From assembly GCF_019320115.1 (NCBI RefSeq), contig NC_089584.1:79613922-79677921 (forward strand): a DNA stretch of 64,000 nucleotides, given 5' to 3'. The stretch comes from Miscanthus floridulus. Lineage: Eukaryota; Streptophyta; Magnoliopsida; Poales; Poaceae. Positions 34,615-47,120 of the stretch are shown here, in pieces. Within the stretch, counting starts at the first letter, position 1. The number at the start of each line of letters is the position of its first letter. The position numbers were made by a program, and so were the translations under genes. A model generated the notes under the pieces. That model searched no databases. It worked only from the letters and a program-made list of their open reading frames with translations, and was not told the DNA's origin.

Positions 34615-37600
34615 CTATAATGACGCAAGAAACTCTAGAAATTTTTCTAACAAGTAATCTTCGGATTCCCAAGTAGCTTCTTCTTCGAAATGTTGATTCC
34701 ATTGTATCTTGTAGAACTTGATTGTCCTCCTTCGAGTAACACAATCTTTCTGATCCAGAACTCGGATAGGATATTCAAAATAGGTCAAATTAGGTTCAAG
34801 TTCTACTCCTTCAACCTCAACATTCTACTCAGGCACTCGAAGACACTTCTTCAATTGAGAAACATGGAACACATAATGTACAGCTAAAAGATGTTCGGGT
34901 AGCTTCAAGCGATATGCCACTTTTCCATACCTCTCTAAAATTTGAAATGGCCTAATATATCGAGGTGACAACTTGCCTTTAACACCAAAATGAGTAACTC
35001 CCTTCATTGGTGATACCTTCAGATATACAAAATCTCCCTTGTTAAACACCAATGGTCTACGTCGTTTATCTGCATAACTCTTTTGTCGGGACTGAGCTAT
35101 CTTCAAATTACTTTGTATTTGCCTAACCTTGTCTTCTGTTTCTTTCACAAGGTCAACTCCAAAGAATCTTTTTCCCCGGGCTCAGACCAACTCAGTGATG
35201 TTCTGCATCTACGACCATAGAGTGCTTCAAATGGAGCCATTCTAATGCTCTCCTGATAACTATTATTGTATGAGAACTCAGCCAAAGGCAGACATTCGTC
35301 CCACTTCTTAGAATAGTTAAGGACATAACACCTTAACATATCTTCAAGTACTTGATTGACCCTTTCAGTCTGACCATTAGTTTGTGGATGATAAGCTATA
35401 CTATATAGTAGTTTGGTACCTAACAAAGTATGCAAGTGTTTCCGAAAGCTGGAGACAAACTGTGTACCCTGGTCTGACACTATGGTCTTTGGTACTCCAT
35501 GTAGACTCATGATTCTTGCTAAGTACATCTTGGCATATTGGATAGTAGGATATATACTCTTGACTGGAAGAAAATGTGCTAATTTAGTTAGTCGATCTAC
35601 AATGACCCATATTGAATCAAAACCTTTTGATGTCTTGGGTAGACCAACAATAAAGTCCATACTAATATCCTCCCACTTCCAAGCTGGGATAGGTAATGGC
35701 TGTAACTCTCCAGCAGACCTCAAATGTATAGCTTTCACCTTTTGACAAGTATCACACTTGGCTATATATCGGGCAATTTCTATCTTCATTTTGGTCCACC
35801 AAAACCTTTGTTTCAAGTCATGGTACATCTTATTACTTTCCGGATGAATAGATAGCCTAGTAGCATGTGCTTCTTCAAGAATTGACTGTCGCAACTCAGA
35901 AACCTTTGGTACCACTAAGTGATCCTTGAACCATAACACACCTTCATCATCTATTTTGAAGCATTCCGCTTTCCCATTCTTGATTCTTTCTTTGATATGG
36001 GCTATACCCTTGTTTTCTTTCTGAGCAGCAATAATCTGGTCTCGAATAGTGGCTTCAATAGTTATATTGGTCAAACTACCTTGTTGAATTACCTCTATAC
36101 TCAACTTTTCCATCTCTTGGCATAAAGTCAAACCCATTGTTCTTACTGTCAGACAATTGCAATGGCTCTTTCGACTGAGGGCATCTGCAACTACATTTGC
36201 TTTACCAGGATGGTAATGTACTTCCAAGTCATAATCCTTAATCAATTCTAATCATCTTCTCTATCGCATGTTCAAATCCGATTGAGTAAAGATATACTTT
36301 AAACTCTTGTGATCTGTGTAAATATGGCACGTATTACCAAGCAAGTAATGCCGCCAAATCTTCAGAGCATGAACAACTGCTGCTAACTCTAAATCATGAG
36401 TGGGATAGTGCTCTTCATGTTGCTTGAGTTGTCTAGAAGCATAGGCAATGACTCGGCCTTCTTGCATCAATACACATCCAATGCCAATACCCGAAGCATC
36501 ACAATAAATGTCAAATGACTTCTCAAATCAGGTTGGGCTAATACTGGTGCAATGGTTAACAGTCTCTTCAAAGTCTGGAAAGCTTCTTCACATTCAGATG
36601 ACCAGACAAACTTGGCTTGGTTCTTCAACAACCCAGTGATGGACTTGGATACTCTAGAGAAATCTAGAATAAAACAACGGTAATACCCCGCCATTCCTAG
36701 AAAACTCCGAACCTGATGAACAGTGGTTGGTGGTTTCCAATCAAGCACATCCTTAACTTTGCTCAGATCAATAGCAACTCCTTTAGCTGATAAGACATGT
36801 CCAAGAAACTGTACTTCCTTAAGCCAGAAGTCACTCTTACTGAATTTGGCATATAATTGATGTTCTCTTAAGCGGGTCAGGACAATTCTGAGATGTTCTG
36901 TGTGTTCCTTCTTGTTCTTGGAATAAACTAGGATGTCATCAATAAACACCACCACAAACTTGTCTAGCTCAGGCATGAACACTAAATTCATCAGATACAT
37001 GAAATGAGCTGGGGCATTTGTCAAACCAAAAGACATTACTAAGTATTCATATAATCCATATCTTGTGGTAAATGCCGTTTTGGGAATATCTTCAGGCTTA
37101 ATCTTGATTTGGTGATAGCCTGACCTCAAATCAATCTTGGAGAAAACTTTAGCTCCGGCCAGTTGATAAAAAAGCAAGTCTATCTGAGGTAAGGGATACT
37201 TATTCTTAATGGTCACTTCATTCAACGGACGATAGTCAACACATAACCTCAGGGTCTCATCTTTCTTTTTTACAAAAATTGCAGGGCATCCCCAAGATGA
37301 TGAACTAGGTTGAATAAATCCTTTCTCAATCAACTCTTGCAACTGAGTCTTCAACTCGGCTAATTCCTTAGGAGGCATCCTATAAGCTCTCCAAGAGATC
37401 GGAGCTGTTCCAGGTTTTAACTCTATGTTAAACTGAACATCCCTATCTGGTGGTAGACCGGGTAAATCCTCAGGAAAAACATCAGAGAATTCACAAACTA
37501 CCAGGATATCTCTAATCTCCTTGACAAAAGTTGCACAAACTCTTTCCACTGATCTCCTTAAGGTTGGAAGTTGGATAAGAAGCTGAGAACTACTATCAGG

Positions 37601-39103
37601 CAAACTCACCCTTAATGTCCTATGCAAAGCATCTATAACAGCCTTATGCTGATACATCCAATTCATTCCCAAGATCACATCTATATCTTGATCCTTGAGA
37701 ATAATCATGGTAGTGGGAAAAATATGCCCACCCAGGTTTATGGGTACCTGGTATACCATTTCCTTAGTACACATACATCCCCCGGGCAACTGTATAAAGA
37801 AACTTTCCTTTGTTTCCCCAATTAGAATTGCATGCTTTACGACAAAGGTTCTATTGATGAATGAATGAGATGCACTAGAATAAAAAAGCATAACAGCAGG
37901 GTGATCGGCGACAGGAAACATACCCATCATCACTAGCCCCCCTTCCGGAATTTCTCCAGCTTGAATATAGAACACCCGTCCTGTCTTCCTTTCATCTTTG
38001 CCCTTCTGAGCATTCTGATTATGGTTCTTGTTCTGTGCTTGACCCTGTTGTTGATTGGCAGGGGCCTTCTGATAATTTTGATTAGCCTGCTTGGGATACA
38101 GATATTCCCTAGAGAAATGACTAGTCCTTCCACAATTGTAACATGGATAATTGTGACCCTGGGACGTTGGAGCATTGCCACCAGGAGCATTTGTCTATTG
38201 GGAATTCGGGTAGGTTATAGCAGGACAGACATTTGACTGTTGCCCGGCTTGGAACTGCGGTAGACGATAAGGAGGACGATAATGGTTGACTGGATGATAG
38301 ATTATCTTTTGCCTCTTTTGATTTCCACCAAAAGATCCAGATGGCACACTCTTCTTTTTCTTGATCTCCTTATGCTGCCGATACTTTTCCTCAGAAGCAA
38401 TTGCAATATTCACTGCCTCATGATAAGTAACATTGGCACATGCAGTCATCATTGTCTGTAATTTGGTATTCAGTCCCCTCATGAACCATTTCTTTTTCTT
38501 AGCATATGTATTGACATGTTCAGATGCATACTGTGACAGGTGATTTAATCTACCCACATATTGCATAACCGTTTGATCCCCTTGCTTCAAAGCAAGGAAC
38601 TCATCCAGCTTCATGGCCATCACTCCTTCTAGAATATAATGAGCTCTGAAGGTAGTATGGAACTTAGCCCAAGTTATTGGAATGCCAGCTGGTTGCATAG
38701 CCACTAGATTTGCCCACCAGGCACCTGCTGCACCTCTAAGTTGCTGAGCAGCAAACATAGGTTTCTGCATCTCTGTGCATGGAATAAGATCAAATTTCTG
38801 CTCCATGGTTCGAAGCCAATCATCAGCCTCTAGTGGTTCATCTGCCTTAGTGAACACTGGGGGTCTTGTATCTGTAAAATCAACATACATAGCCTCCTGC
38901 CTATTATAATTGCGGCCACGGTTTCCTTTCACCATATTCTGATTACTCTGAGCTATCTCTCGAAGCAATCGAGCATTTTCTACGGTCACATGAACCAGTG
39001 CTACTATAGCATCAGCTAAAGTTGGCGGAACTGGTGGTGGATCAGGAACACCACCCTCTTCATGCGAAGAACCAGGAATATCCGAAGCACGAGTACGAGG
39101 CAT
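34615..39103 (-). pseudogene. gag-pol polyprotein of element D
   Basis: Starts MPRTRASDIPGSSHEEGG at 39103. Gag (to about 38195) has the core WLRTMEQKFDLIPCTE and AAQQLRGAAGAWW. A single TAG at 38195 separates it from the zinc knuckle [14 protein letters not shown], whose last Cys is Tyr. The protease site reads [11 protein letters not shown], with catalytic Asp replaced by Tyr. RT keeps [13 protein letters not shown] frameshift near 36520 leads into RNase H ([13 protein letters not shown]); two stops occur near 36250. Integrase has the HHCC finger (IHPESNKMYHDL, CDTCQKV) and its catalytic residues in MDFIVGLPK, IVSDQGTQF and QTERVNQVLE. A frameshift near 35155 precedes GDFVYLKVSPMKG. A TAG at 34825 precedes the chromodomain-like end YPIRVLDQKDCVTRRRTIKF to 34615. 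Confidence 0.85.
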
Positions 39104-39203
39104 CTGTTCATAATAAACCAAACTTTACTCACAAGCTTTTATTGAGATATAAAAGTGCTCAGTACAAGCACATTACATTAGGTTTACTTATTTAAGCACA
39201 AGC

Positions 39204-42200
39204 TGTAACACCCCAAAATTTGCCACTTTTAAAAATAGAGTTAAAAGGATTTAATTTGGAATATTTGTGTGCATGAAACATAGGAAAATGAAAATTTTCA
39301 TTAATTTAAAATTTATCATAGGGTAGAAACGTGTTTGTTGCATTCATGCCGGTCGCACCTCGTGTTTCTATGTGCAAAATATGTGTTTTTTATACGTTTA
39401 GGAGATGAATATCTATCTCTAGGAATTTTTTTTGCTTCTTTCTAAAATTTAATTCCTACCTCCTTCACCTTAATATTTATGTTCCAAGTTTCCAACAATA
39501 TTTTTATGAGCTCCTAATACTTTATTTGGGTTCATCATGTTCCAAAGTGTCTCCGGGAATTTTCCCCAAATTTTCGGAGGTCTCGGAGTATTTTTCGTGG
39601 CTTAAATATTAATTCTGGACTTTTCTAGAATTATTTTATCCATGAAATTAATTAATTCCGAAAATAATAAATCTCTCATTTATCCCAACGCTCAAAGCCC
39701 ATGTGCAATAATCCTAATAAATTCTAAAGGCCCATGCATTTATTTACTAATGGGCTTTAATGATTATTTAGGCCTATTAGTAAACGTGGAGGGTGCAACA
39801 TCAATTAGTACCATATCGCTAGTTGACGTGGATGTGGAGAGTTTTTCTTCCTATATATATCAACCAATCCCTTGGGCAAAGCATACCAAAACTACCATAT
39901 GGGGATCCCCGAGCGCATCCACAGGAACCCTCTCTATCTTATTCCCTGTCGCATGAACCCAGATTTTGGCTTGAAACTTCTGTTTGTTTCGCTGCAGACG
40001 TGTTGCCCGTGGATATCTGTTCTGTCCATGGGGCCGGCAACCTTCCTGCTCCACAGCCCCGGGAGCCTCAGCAGCATAGCTGCCGTCCAACCCCCTGCTC
40101 CAGCAGCAGCGTCGATCGGCCACGAAGTTCAGCCAGCAAAGACTCTGCGTTCTTTTCTTCTTCATGCTTGTAAGATCGATCAAATCCACATGTGCCACGT
40201 CTGATCAGCACAGAACTCCAACCAAAATCACCGTTGCATGTGAGTTTCTATCACTTTGTATTTTAGGTCCCTCTTTCTTTGTAATCGATTCATTGTTCTT
40301 CGTGTCTCTTGGAGGTTACAATCTGACATGCATCTGTTGAGCTCCTATACGATCATCAGCTGTTGCCGTGTGCCCTGCTCCAGTTAGCTGTTCCAATTAG
40401 CTTGATGACATCACATGACATCACGTATATGTTTTATGGCCGTTTTCTTATAGAAAAACAAATCCAACAATACTATAGAAATACACCACTTACAATCAAT
40501 AATGGATCCCCACCGTTTCTTCGTTCTAACTCTGATTTGATCCGTTCAACTTGCGTTAGGTTCGTAATTTCATAATCTACATGTTCATACTACTATTATA
40601 TATGTTTTCAACTTTTCAAATTCGAGATTAGATTTAATCTATTACTTTAATGAAGGAAATCTTGTTTATTTCATATCTTCTGCGTTTTAGATCCGTTTAA
40701 GCCCATTCCAGTTGTGTCAGATTCATAGCGACGAGATTTACGCGTTAGTAGCAATGTTTACAATATTACTACTTCTGAAATTTCATCATTTAAATCATAT
40801 CTTGATTAACAATTATGCAACTAGGTTTTATAAATAAAATATGATTTGTTTTACTTTAATATTATAATTCAAACTTAAATTTGACTTAATTTATATTACC
40901 TATAAAATATCTTACATATGTTTTTATATAATTAAAACACATGAAGCTAATAGTCTTATGAGTAGATCTCTCGGTAGTTGTATCTTTTCAATCGTAGCTT
41001 CGATTAGTGTGCTTTCGCGTCTGTGTGTTCGTAGTAAGACATAGATTCATTTTATAAACTTTTCATCTCGATTTTATGTTTGGTGTACTGTTCTAATTTA
41101 GATCTATTGTTTGCTTCGTGTATGATTGCATAGATGCTTGTGTGGTGCTTTATGATTTCATCCAGTCGATGAGATATACGTGGTGATCAAGAAGAAAAAG
41201 AAGAAGAACGTTGAAGATTAAAGCTTACCGAAGGATCGGTATTTTAAGGCAAGTATAGCATGGGACCATCCTTGTTACCTATTCACCTTTAATCATTTAA
41301 TTCATACTTGCATGTGTCTACCTTGACTGCCATTAAGGAATTCCTAGTACTTTGTACCTTGTACCTTGATACCTATGGGGTATTGCATTGGGTAGTATGA
41401 TGCTAGTGCTCAGTTAAAGACCATGATCTTGTAACTTGTCTAATGGAATATGCAATAAACATTAAAAGATACTTTCTAGCAACATGGAACAAGGGGGCTA
41501 GAGCATTGGGCTGTTTTATGGCTCTCTAGATTCCTCTCCCTAAGGACTTATCTGTAAGTGATCATCCGGGACTTACAGTACAGCTGTGAGGGCTATATGG
41601 CTCTGGCTTTAGCTCAGTATGAGGACCTTTTCTAGCTTGTTAGTGGTTACCTTTATGGCGCAAGAGGGGTGTGTTCCGGGTTGGATATAGTGCGGCCTCT
41701 GTCCGTCAGTGTATAGGCTGTGCGTCATTGTGCCTGTCGGAAGGGGAGCTCTACATTCGTAGGCCACAGAAACCTAGCGGCCCTAACTTGTTAGACGAAC
41801 CTTTGAAAGGCTTCATAGTGAACCCTGCCGACCTTCCTTGGTAGTGGGTCAAGAGGCTGATCACCTCGGGCGAAAGGGTAAATCACGACTCACAGTGAAA
41901 GTGTACAACCTCTGCAGAGTGTAAAACTGGTATATCGGCCGTGCTCACGGTCACGAGCGGCCTTGGAACATTTATGGAATAGATGATGAACACAGATGAT
42001 ACTGATAATGAAGATGCTCACTAATGGTTAATTGTTTATGCTATTCATTATTCATGTTTACCTGATCATGTGTTTATATGGGCTTGTGATAAACTTGTTG
42101 CTACTCCATTGATAAAAGATGACTCATTAAAAGCTAATCGCAGTTAAACCAGTGTCAACCTTTTGAGCCTCATGAACCCCATGTTATATCTGTTGAGTAC

Positions 42201-42514
42201 GACATGTACTTACGCTTGCTTTATTTTCAATTATTTGGATAAAAATCCCGGATGGGTACCAGATTGCTAGAGTTTGGAGGAATTAGGCTTGTGATCAACC
42301 AGTCAGTTGTCCCTGTGGATTTGGAGTCTTCGCTTGAAGATCGGAGTTGTCTTTACGCTGTCTATACTCTGAGGTTATATTCTTTATACTAATACGTTAT
42401 GTATTTAAGTATTGTCTATTGATATTACCCTTATTTGTAGCTATATGTGAGATTTGACTTCCTGGGCTCACATATGGTGTGTATCTGGTTTTGTTCTTAA
42501 AACCGGGTGCGACA
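39204..42514 (+). mobile_element. solo LTR inside element D (3311 bp)
   Basis: It starts TGTAACACCCCAAAATTTGC and ends AAAACCGGGTGCGACA, with CAAGC duplicated on both sides (39199-39203 and 42515-42519). No second LTR or coding interior is present, so it is a solo LTR from recombination. Orientation is plus by comparison of late-LTR text (GTTGAGTACGACATGTAC) with element C. A TATA-like CTATATATAT lies at 39851-39860. Short ORFs around 39642-40204 are not supported as genes. Confidence 0.8.
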
Positions 42515-42591
42515 CAAGCCCACACCTAAACAAGACTACTTAACTTAACTAGATCTCCTATTTTACAACTCTACTCTTCTCCTCGACCACA

Positions 42592-43164
42592 TCAAACCTC
42601 ATGATCGGTATCCATTCCAGAAACATTTCCGCCTTCATTATCACTTTCATCAACCATCACTAATTCTTCTGGATCTTCTTCTTCCTCCTCCTCTTCAAGT
42701 TCATCGTCATCAGCAATGATGACACCAGGGTCCATTGCATCAGCTTGAGGTTCATGGTTTGGATCCAGGAGGTTGCTCAGCCTATGGACTTCTTCATGCG
42801 AAGTAGTATTATGTTCTTCTAAATCTTCTACATAAAATTCTAGCTCATGCGCTCTAGCTCTAGCTACATCCTCCCTATGCCAAGCCTCATTTCTCCCTTC
42901 CACCATACGAACTAACATACGCTCGTAGTTCTTATGAGCGGTGGTGCTACACTTCAATTGATCTTTTAACTTGCCTAGCCGGATGGTATCCAAGGCTCTA
43001 TCCCTAGTAGCCTATGCTAACTCTATTGAAAGCCTCTATATCTCTGCCTAGAGATCAGGCCTAGAGCTGCTACTGCTAGCACCGTCATTTCTAGGGGCAA
43101 GTTGGTGACGAGGAACTCCTTTAGGTCCAACAGACTTACGGGGCGTTACCTTGGTGCGAGCCAT
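42592..43164 (-). pseudogene. extra ORF (ORF0) of element D with histone H3 tail-like N-terminus
   Basis: The ATG at 43164-43162 opens MARTKVTPRKSVGPKG, then VPRHQLAPRND. Against mature histone H3 this matches ARTK(1-4), T6, R8-K9-S10, G12 and K14. After a one-residue insertion it also matches P16-R17, Q19-L20-A21, giving 15 of 21 identities. A Ser-rich linker follows (GASSSSSRPD), then three in-frame TAG codons at likely Gln positions, then a charged, probably helical segment (DTIRLGKLKDQLK to HELEFYVEDLEEHN). The end is very acidic (DDDELEEEEEEEDPEE, then a Ser/Asp/Gly tail), for 190 codons in all. The ORF lies 398 bp inside the 5' LTR and upstream of gag. The related ORF of element C shares the acidic end but not the H3-like start. 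Histone capture or convergent mimicry are both possible. The copy itself is not translatable without reading the TAGs. Confidence 0.7.
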
Positions 43165-43566
43165 ACTGTAGGAAGCAAGATTAATCCAATTAAGGCAATT
43201 TGATCAAAATCTAAAGAGCAGCCAGGATGGATTACATAACTCAACCCAAACTCACTACCCAACCCAGACTCAGGGTGAAGGAAGTAATAAGTGAATTAAT
43301 AATGATGCATGAATCGTTCTTATGAATAAAAACATCAAGGCTTATATGGTACAAAACCACAGTTATTTTTATATAGGGCATAATAAGATTACTACTCCAC
43401 CACACAAACCCTTTTTAATCAATTAAGGAATGGTGAGAATGAAATAAGATAAGCCAAAACCAATTTGGACCAAATTAACAAGTTATATCTATTTGTCCCA
43501 AATCATTTTGAAGTTTTTGTAAAACAATACAACAAAGACTTTGTAACGATCGCTCTGATACCATTC
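43165..43566 (-). other. element D leader and primer-binding site
   Basis: The minus strand reads TGGTATCAGAGCG at 43563-43551, a perfect initiator-Met tRNA primer site, three bases inside the LTR. About 390 bp of non-coding leader separates it from the ORF0 start codon. Confidence 0.8.
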
Positions 43567-46500
43567 TGTGGCAGAACCTCCTAAATTATAGGACCCACAT
43601 GCACTTGTCACTGTCCAACGACCCTTGACAACTATGCATATGTTCCTGGCAACTTAAGAAGTCTATCGGGTGTCCTCGGGGAACCTCGAATCATCCACGA
43701 TTTCTGAGCAGGATCACATTATAGAGTCATTGCAGTATTACAACATTTATTCAAATATATACATAGAGTAAAATAGCGGAAGTCTTACGATAACTTAATT
43801 TACAAACCAGTTGTTTCAAACCTTACAAACTAAGTTCGATAATTATTACAAACCATAGTAGTAGTGGAGTGGTATAATTAACATAAACATAACACACAAA
43901 ATAAGCATCCTGCCCAAGGATCACACATTCACTTATCGTCATCGACAGGAACAACAGTCATGCAACAAGGTCCAAAACAGACCTGCTCATGAGGCTCACC
44001 TACAACAAGGGTCAATGAACCCTGAGTACAAAGGTACTCAACAAGACTTAACCAAAATAAAAACTGAGAAGACTCAGGAATGCAGGCTCAGGGGTTCAAG
44101 GTATGGCTTTAGCAATACTCAAAGTTCTTTTGCGTAAAAGCTCTTTACAAAATTTTAGTATTTCAACATTTAAACTTCATTAGAACAATATATGAATCTG
44201 CCATGATCTGTAATGAGATCATGAACTTCATATCAAACTCTTTCTCAAATCTAGCTCTAGTTTCAGTTATTAACTACGATGATGAACATTGAGTTGACTC
44301 TCCATAACCGAGGAGCAACGACAATTTGAACCGATTATTAACCCAGCTGGGGATTCTAGACCACACGACATATGCAGGTCCCTGACTTACATATATCAAC
44401 CTACCCTCAGATCTTCTAAAACAAGAACGGGTCCACGCCACCCGAGAATACAGTACTCCACCAATCCAGCCCATTGCCACGTGGGTACACGCTATTCCCG
44501 CCATCTCTCCACTCCTAGTGCGCGAGTAGCCATTCTCGTAATAGAATAGCCGAGTGAAGGCTTACCAGAGTATGTGGTTAGTACTACAAAGTCTCATCTC
44601 ATGCAATTCAACAACGGACGGACCTTAATCGACACAGGCGGAAAGAAGCCGCTCACAAGACCTCCATGTCTTGTGGCTCTCACACACCGAGTCCACCCGG
44701 TCTAGATTTATTACTTCCCATGCTCATATCTCATGATAACATAAGTAACCAAAGATCCATTTAAAACTCTCAAGTGATAGGTAATCACCCGACTAAGCAT
44801 GACTAAGCATAACTAGACATTTACGAATAAAACAGGTAATCAAGGTAGATATGGAAAAACAAAGTTGGTGATGCACCAATTAGGTTTCCACTTGACTCCT
44901 AATCACTTAATGCAGTATATAAAAGCAAAAGCGATAAAATTTGTAAAACACAAGGTAGGGTTAAATGCATCCGGGGCTTGCCTTCGTTGACGGAAAAGTT
45001 AGGTTCCTGCGATGTTCCACAAGTATCCGATCCGACCTCAACAGACGCATTAACCTCCTCCGTAACTTGATTAACTACCATGTGTTCACCTTTGTTCACT
45101 ACACGTAGTAACAATGCCATGTTTAACATGATGCGGAATACGAAACATGATGCGTGATGATGGATGTAAAATTAACAATTCGAATACAACTTTCCTTCGC
45201 GGTACAATTGTAAGTCAAACGAACTAAATCTTTTTCGTAACACATACATCAATTGCCAATGATCATTATCAACTAATGACCCAAGGTCATCACTCAATCC
45301 AAAATTTCAAACAAATCCTAAATCATTAAAGGTTACTATTTACTTTTATGAATTAATTATTTAATTCAAAATTATGAAATAAATCAAATTATTCTAATTG
45401 AGCTTAAAATTTTTATAAATGTTCATCACATGAAAACTAAGTGGAAAAACAATTTTCATAATTTTTGGATAAAGGATTAAGCCTAGAAAAATTATGAAAA
45501 CTTATTTATTAATTAATTGAGCAATTTTTATAACATTCAAAAATTACTGAAAAACAATATTTCATATTTTTCCTAAATTGTATTCATCACAGAGAGGTCA
45601 CACAAAAATGTTCATAATTTTTGGAGCTCTAAATAAATCTACACAAAAATAATAAATTACAACACTATTCATTCAAATCTGAAAAACAGAAAATTCATTT
45701 TGAACGCTGAGTCACTGACAAGGTGACCCACATGTCATCTTCAACCTCTAGCTTTGACCACGACGGCGACGGCGCTGACCGATGAAAACTCACCGACGGT
45801 GAGACCAACGGCGACTGCCAAATACCAAAACACTCCCCACACCACCTCGCATCGCTTGAAGGCACTAGCTTGAGCAATTTTAGAGAGTTACGAGCTTGGC
45901 GTCGGCCATGGCGGACGCGGCAGCTCGGCAATGCCACACCAGCGAAACAAGGCCGGTAGAGTGTAAACAGAAGGCACGGGAAGGTTCAGCAGCTCACCAC
46001 GAACACGTTGGAGCAAAGAGCGAGACCGAAGAAGCAACGGTGACGCGGGTCGACGTTCACAGCGGCCATGGCGGAGCAAACCTCGGTGACAGCGGTGCTC
46101 AGGCGATTGTGATGGACAAAATGAGCAATCAACCGGTCATAGAGCATCTCGGGAACAAGGCGGAGCTAGAGGTGCACTGAGCAAGAGCAAAGGCTCACCG
46201 GAGAGTGCTGACCACGACAGCGCAAGCACGACGAAGAGGTTGCCGGCCGCGAGGAAGAAGGGTTCGCACCGCGAGTTCCCGGTGAAATCAGGTGACCACA
46301 GTTGGATGGCTAGGCGCGCAAGGAGTAGGCAAAGCTATTGAGCGCTTCGCTACGACGGGGAAGGCACTATAGCGACGGCGCGAGCTCACTAGAGTTGAGC
46401 AAGGGCGACGGGAAAAGCAGAGCAACGAAAGGAAGAACGGCGACGTTGTCTGAGCTTTATAGAGCGGCCAAGAGAACAAGGAGACAACACGCAGTGGCCT

Positions 46501-47099
46501 TCTCTGCGCCAGCACGAAGCCAAGAGCGGCCACAGGCGCGTCTGGAACCAAGCAGAAGGACGCCGGCGGTGGGGCGGTGGTCGTGGTACTATTCCACATA
46601 ATTACAAAATTGCCATTCGTTTTAAAATCCAAATTACTCCCAAATTTGTATAACAACTCAAAAATCTCCAAAAATAAAAGTTGCTCAAAATTCAAAGTTG
46701 TACAACTTTTCTTTTATAACCATCCCCTAATTCGGTCTACATTTTGAAATGAAATTTTGATTCCAAATAGGGGACATTTAACGAATTACGCCTTTTCAAA
46801 TTACTTCAAATTTTTTATAACAACTTTGAAAACTCCAGAAACAAACTTTGTATAACTTGTCGAGCTCTACACTTTTGCTTTTAGGCTCAACCCCAAAATG
46901 TGCTTAGATTTTGAAATGAGTTTTCAGGGCAGGATTTAAACACTAAAAATCAGGGTTTTCTAAAAAATTAAAAATCCAAACAAACTTTGAACTTGATTCA
47001 AACAATACAATTCAACACATACCACACAAATATAAACTTGTTTTAGTGAATGCATAACAAAGTTCTCACCAAGGCCAAATGCTTTGCAATGCATATGAT
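43567..47099 (-). repeat. 5' LTR of element D, truncated at its outer end
   Basis: Matches 30907-34452 closely but stops at GCAATGCATATGAT. The final ~45 bp present in the other copy (ACATGTCCTG to GTGTTACA) are missing. It joins element C LTR sequence through a shared GAT. Confidence 0.88.
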
Positions 47100-47120
47100 T
47101 CCCTCCGCCGTCCGCCATGC
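47097..47120 (+). repeat. 5' LTR of element C, short middle segment
   Basis: GATTCCCTCCGCC.TCCGCCATGC matches the intact C LTR at about 61633-61656. About 390 bp of LTR found in the 3' copy is missing before it and about 1.08 kb after it. Confidence 0.8.

Larger units (their letters stand above)
30907..47099 (-). mobile_element. element D: Tekay-like chromovirus inserted in the 5' LTR of element C
   Basis: The minus-strand element has LTRs at 30907-34452 (3' LTR) and 43567-47099 (5' LTR, lacking its first ~45 bp). Interior order, read right to left: primer site, extra ORF with H3-like start, gag, protease, RT, RNase H, integrase, chromodomain-like end, polypurine tract. A solo LTR (39204-42514) sits between the extra ORF and gag. 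The left duplication is CTACT (30902-30906); its partner was removed by the deletion at 47097. LTR copies differ by about 2% in the first 300 bp by eye, so insertion was recent. It is now defective (stops, two frameshifts, mutated protease and zinc knuckle). Confidence 0.88.

Noticed and set aside
42592..43164. A true histone H3 gene or pseudogene
   Set aside because: Only the tail is similar. No histone fold follows; the rest is a charged helix and acidic end shared with the ORF0 of element C.
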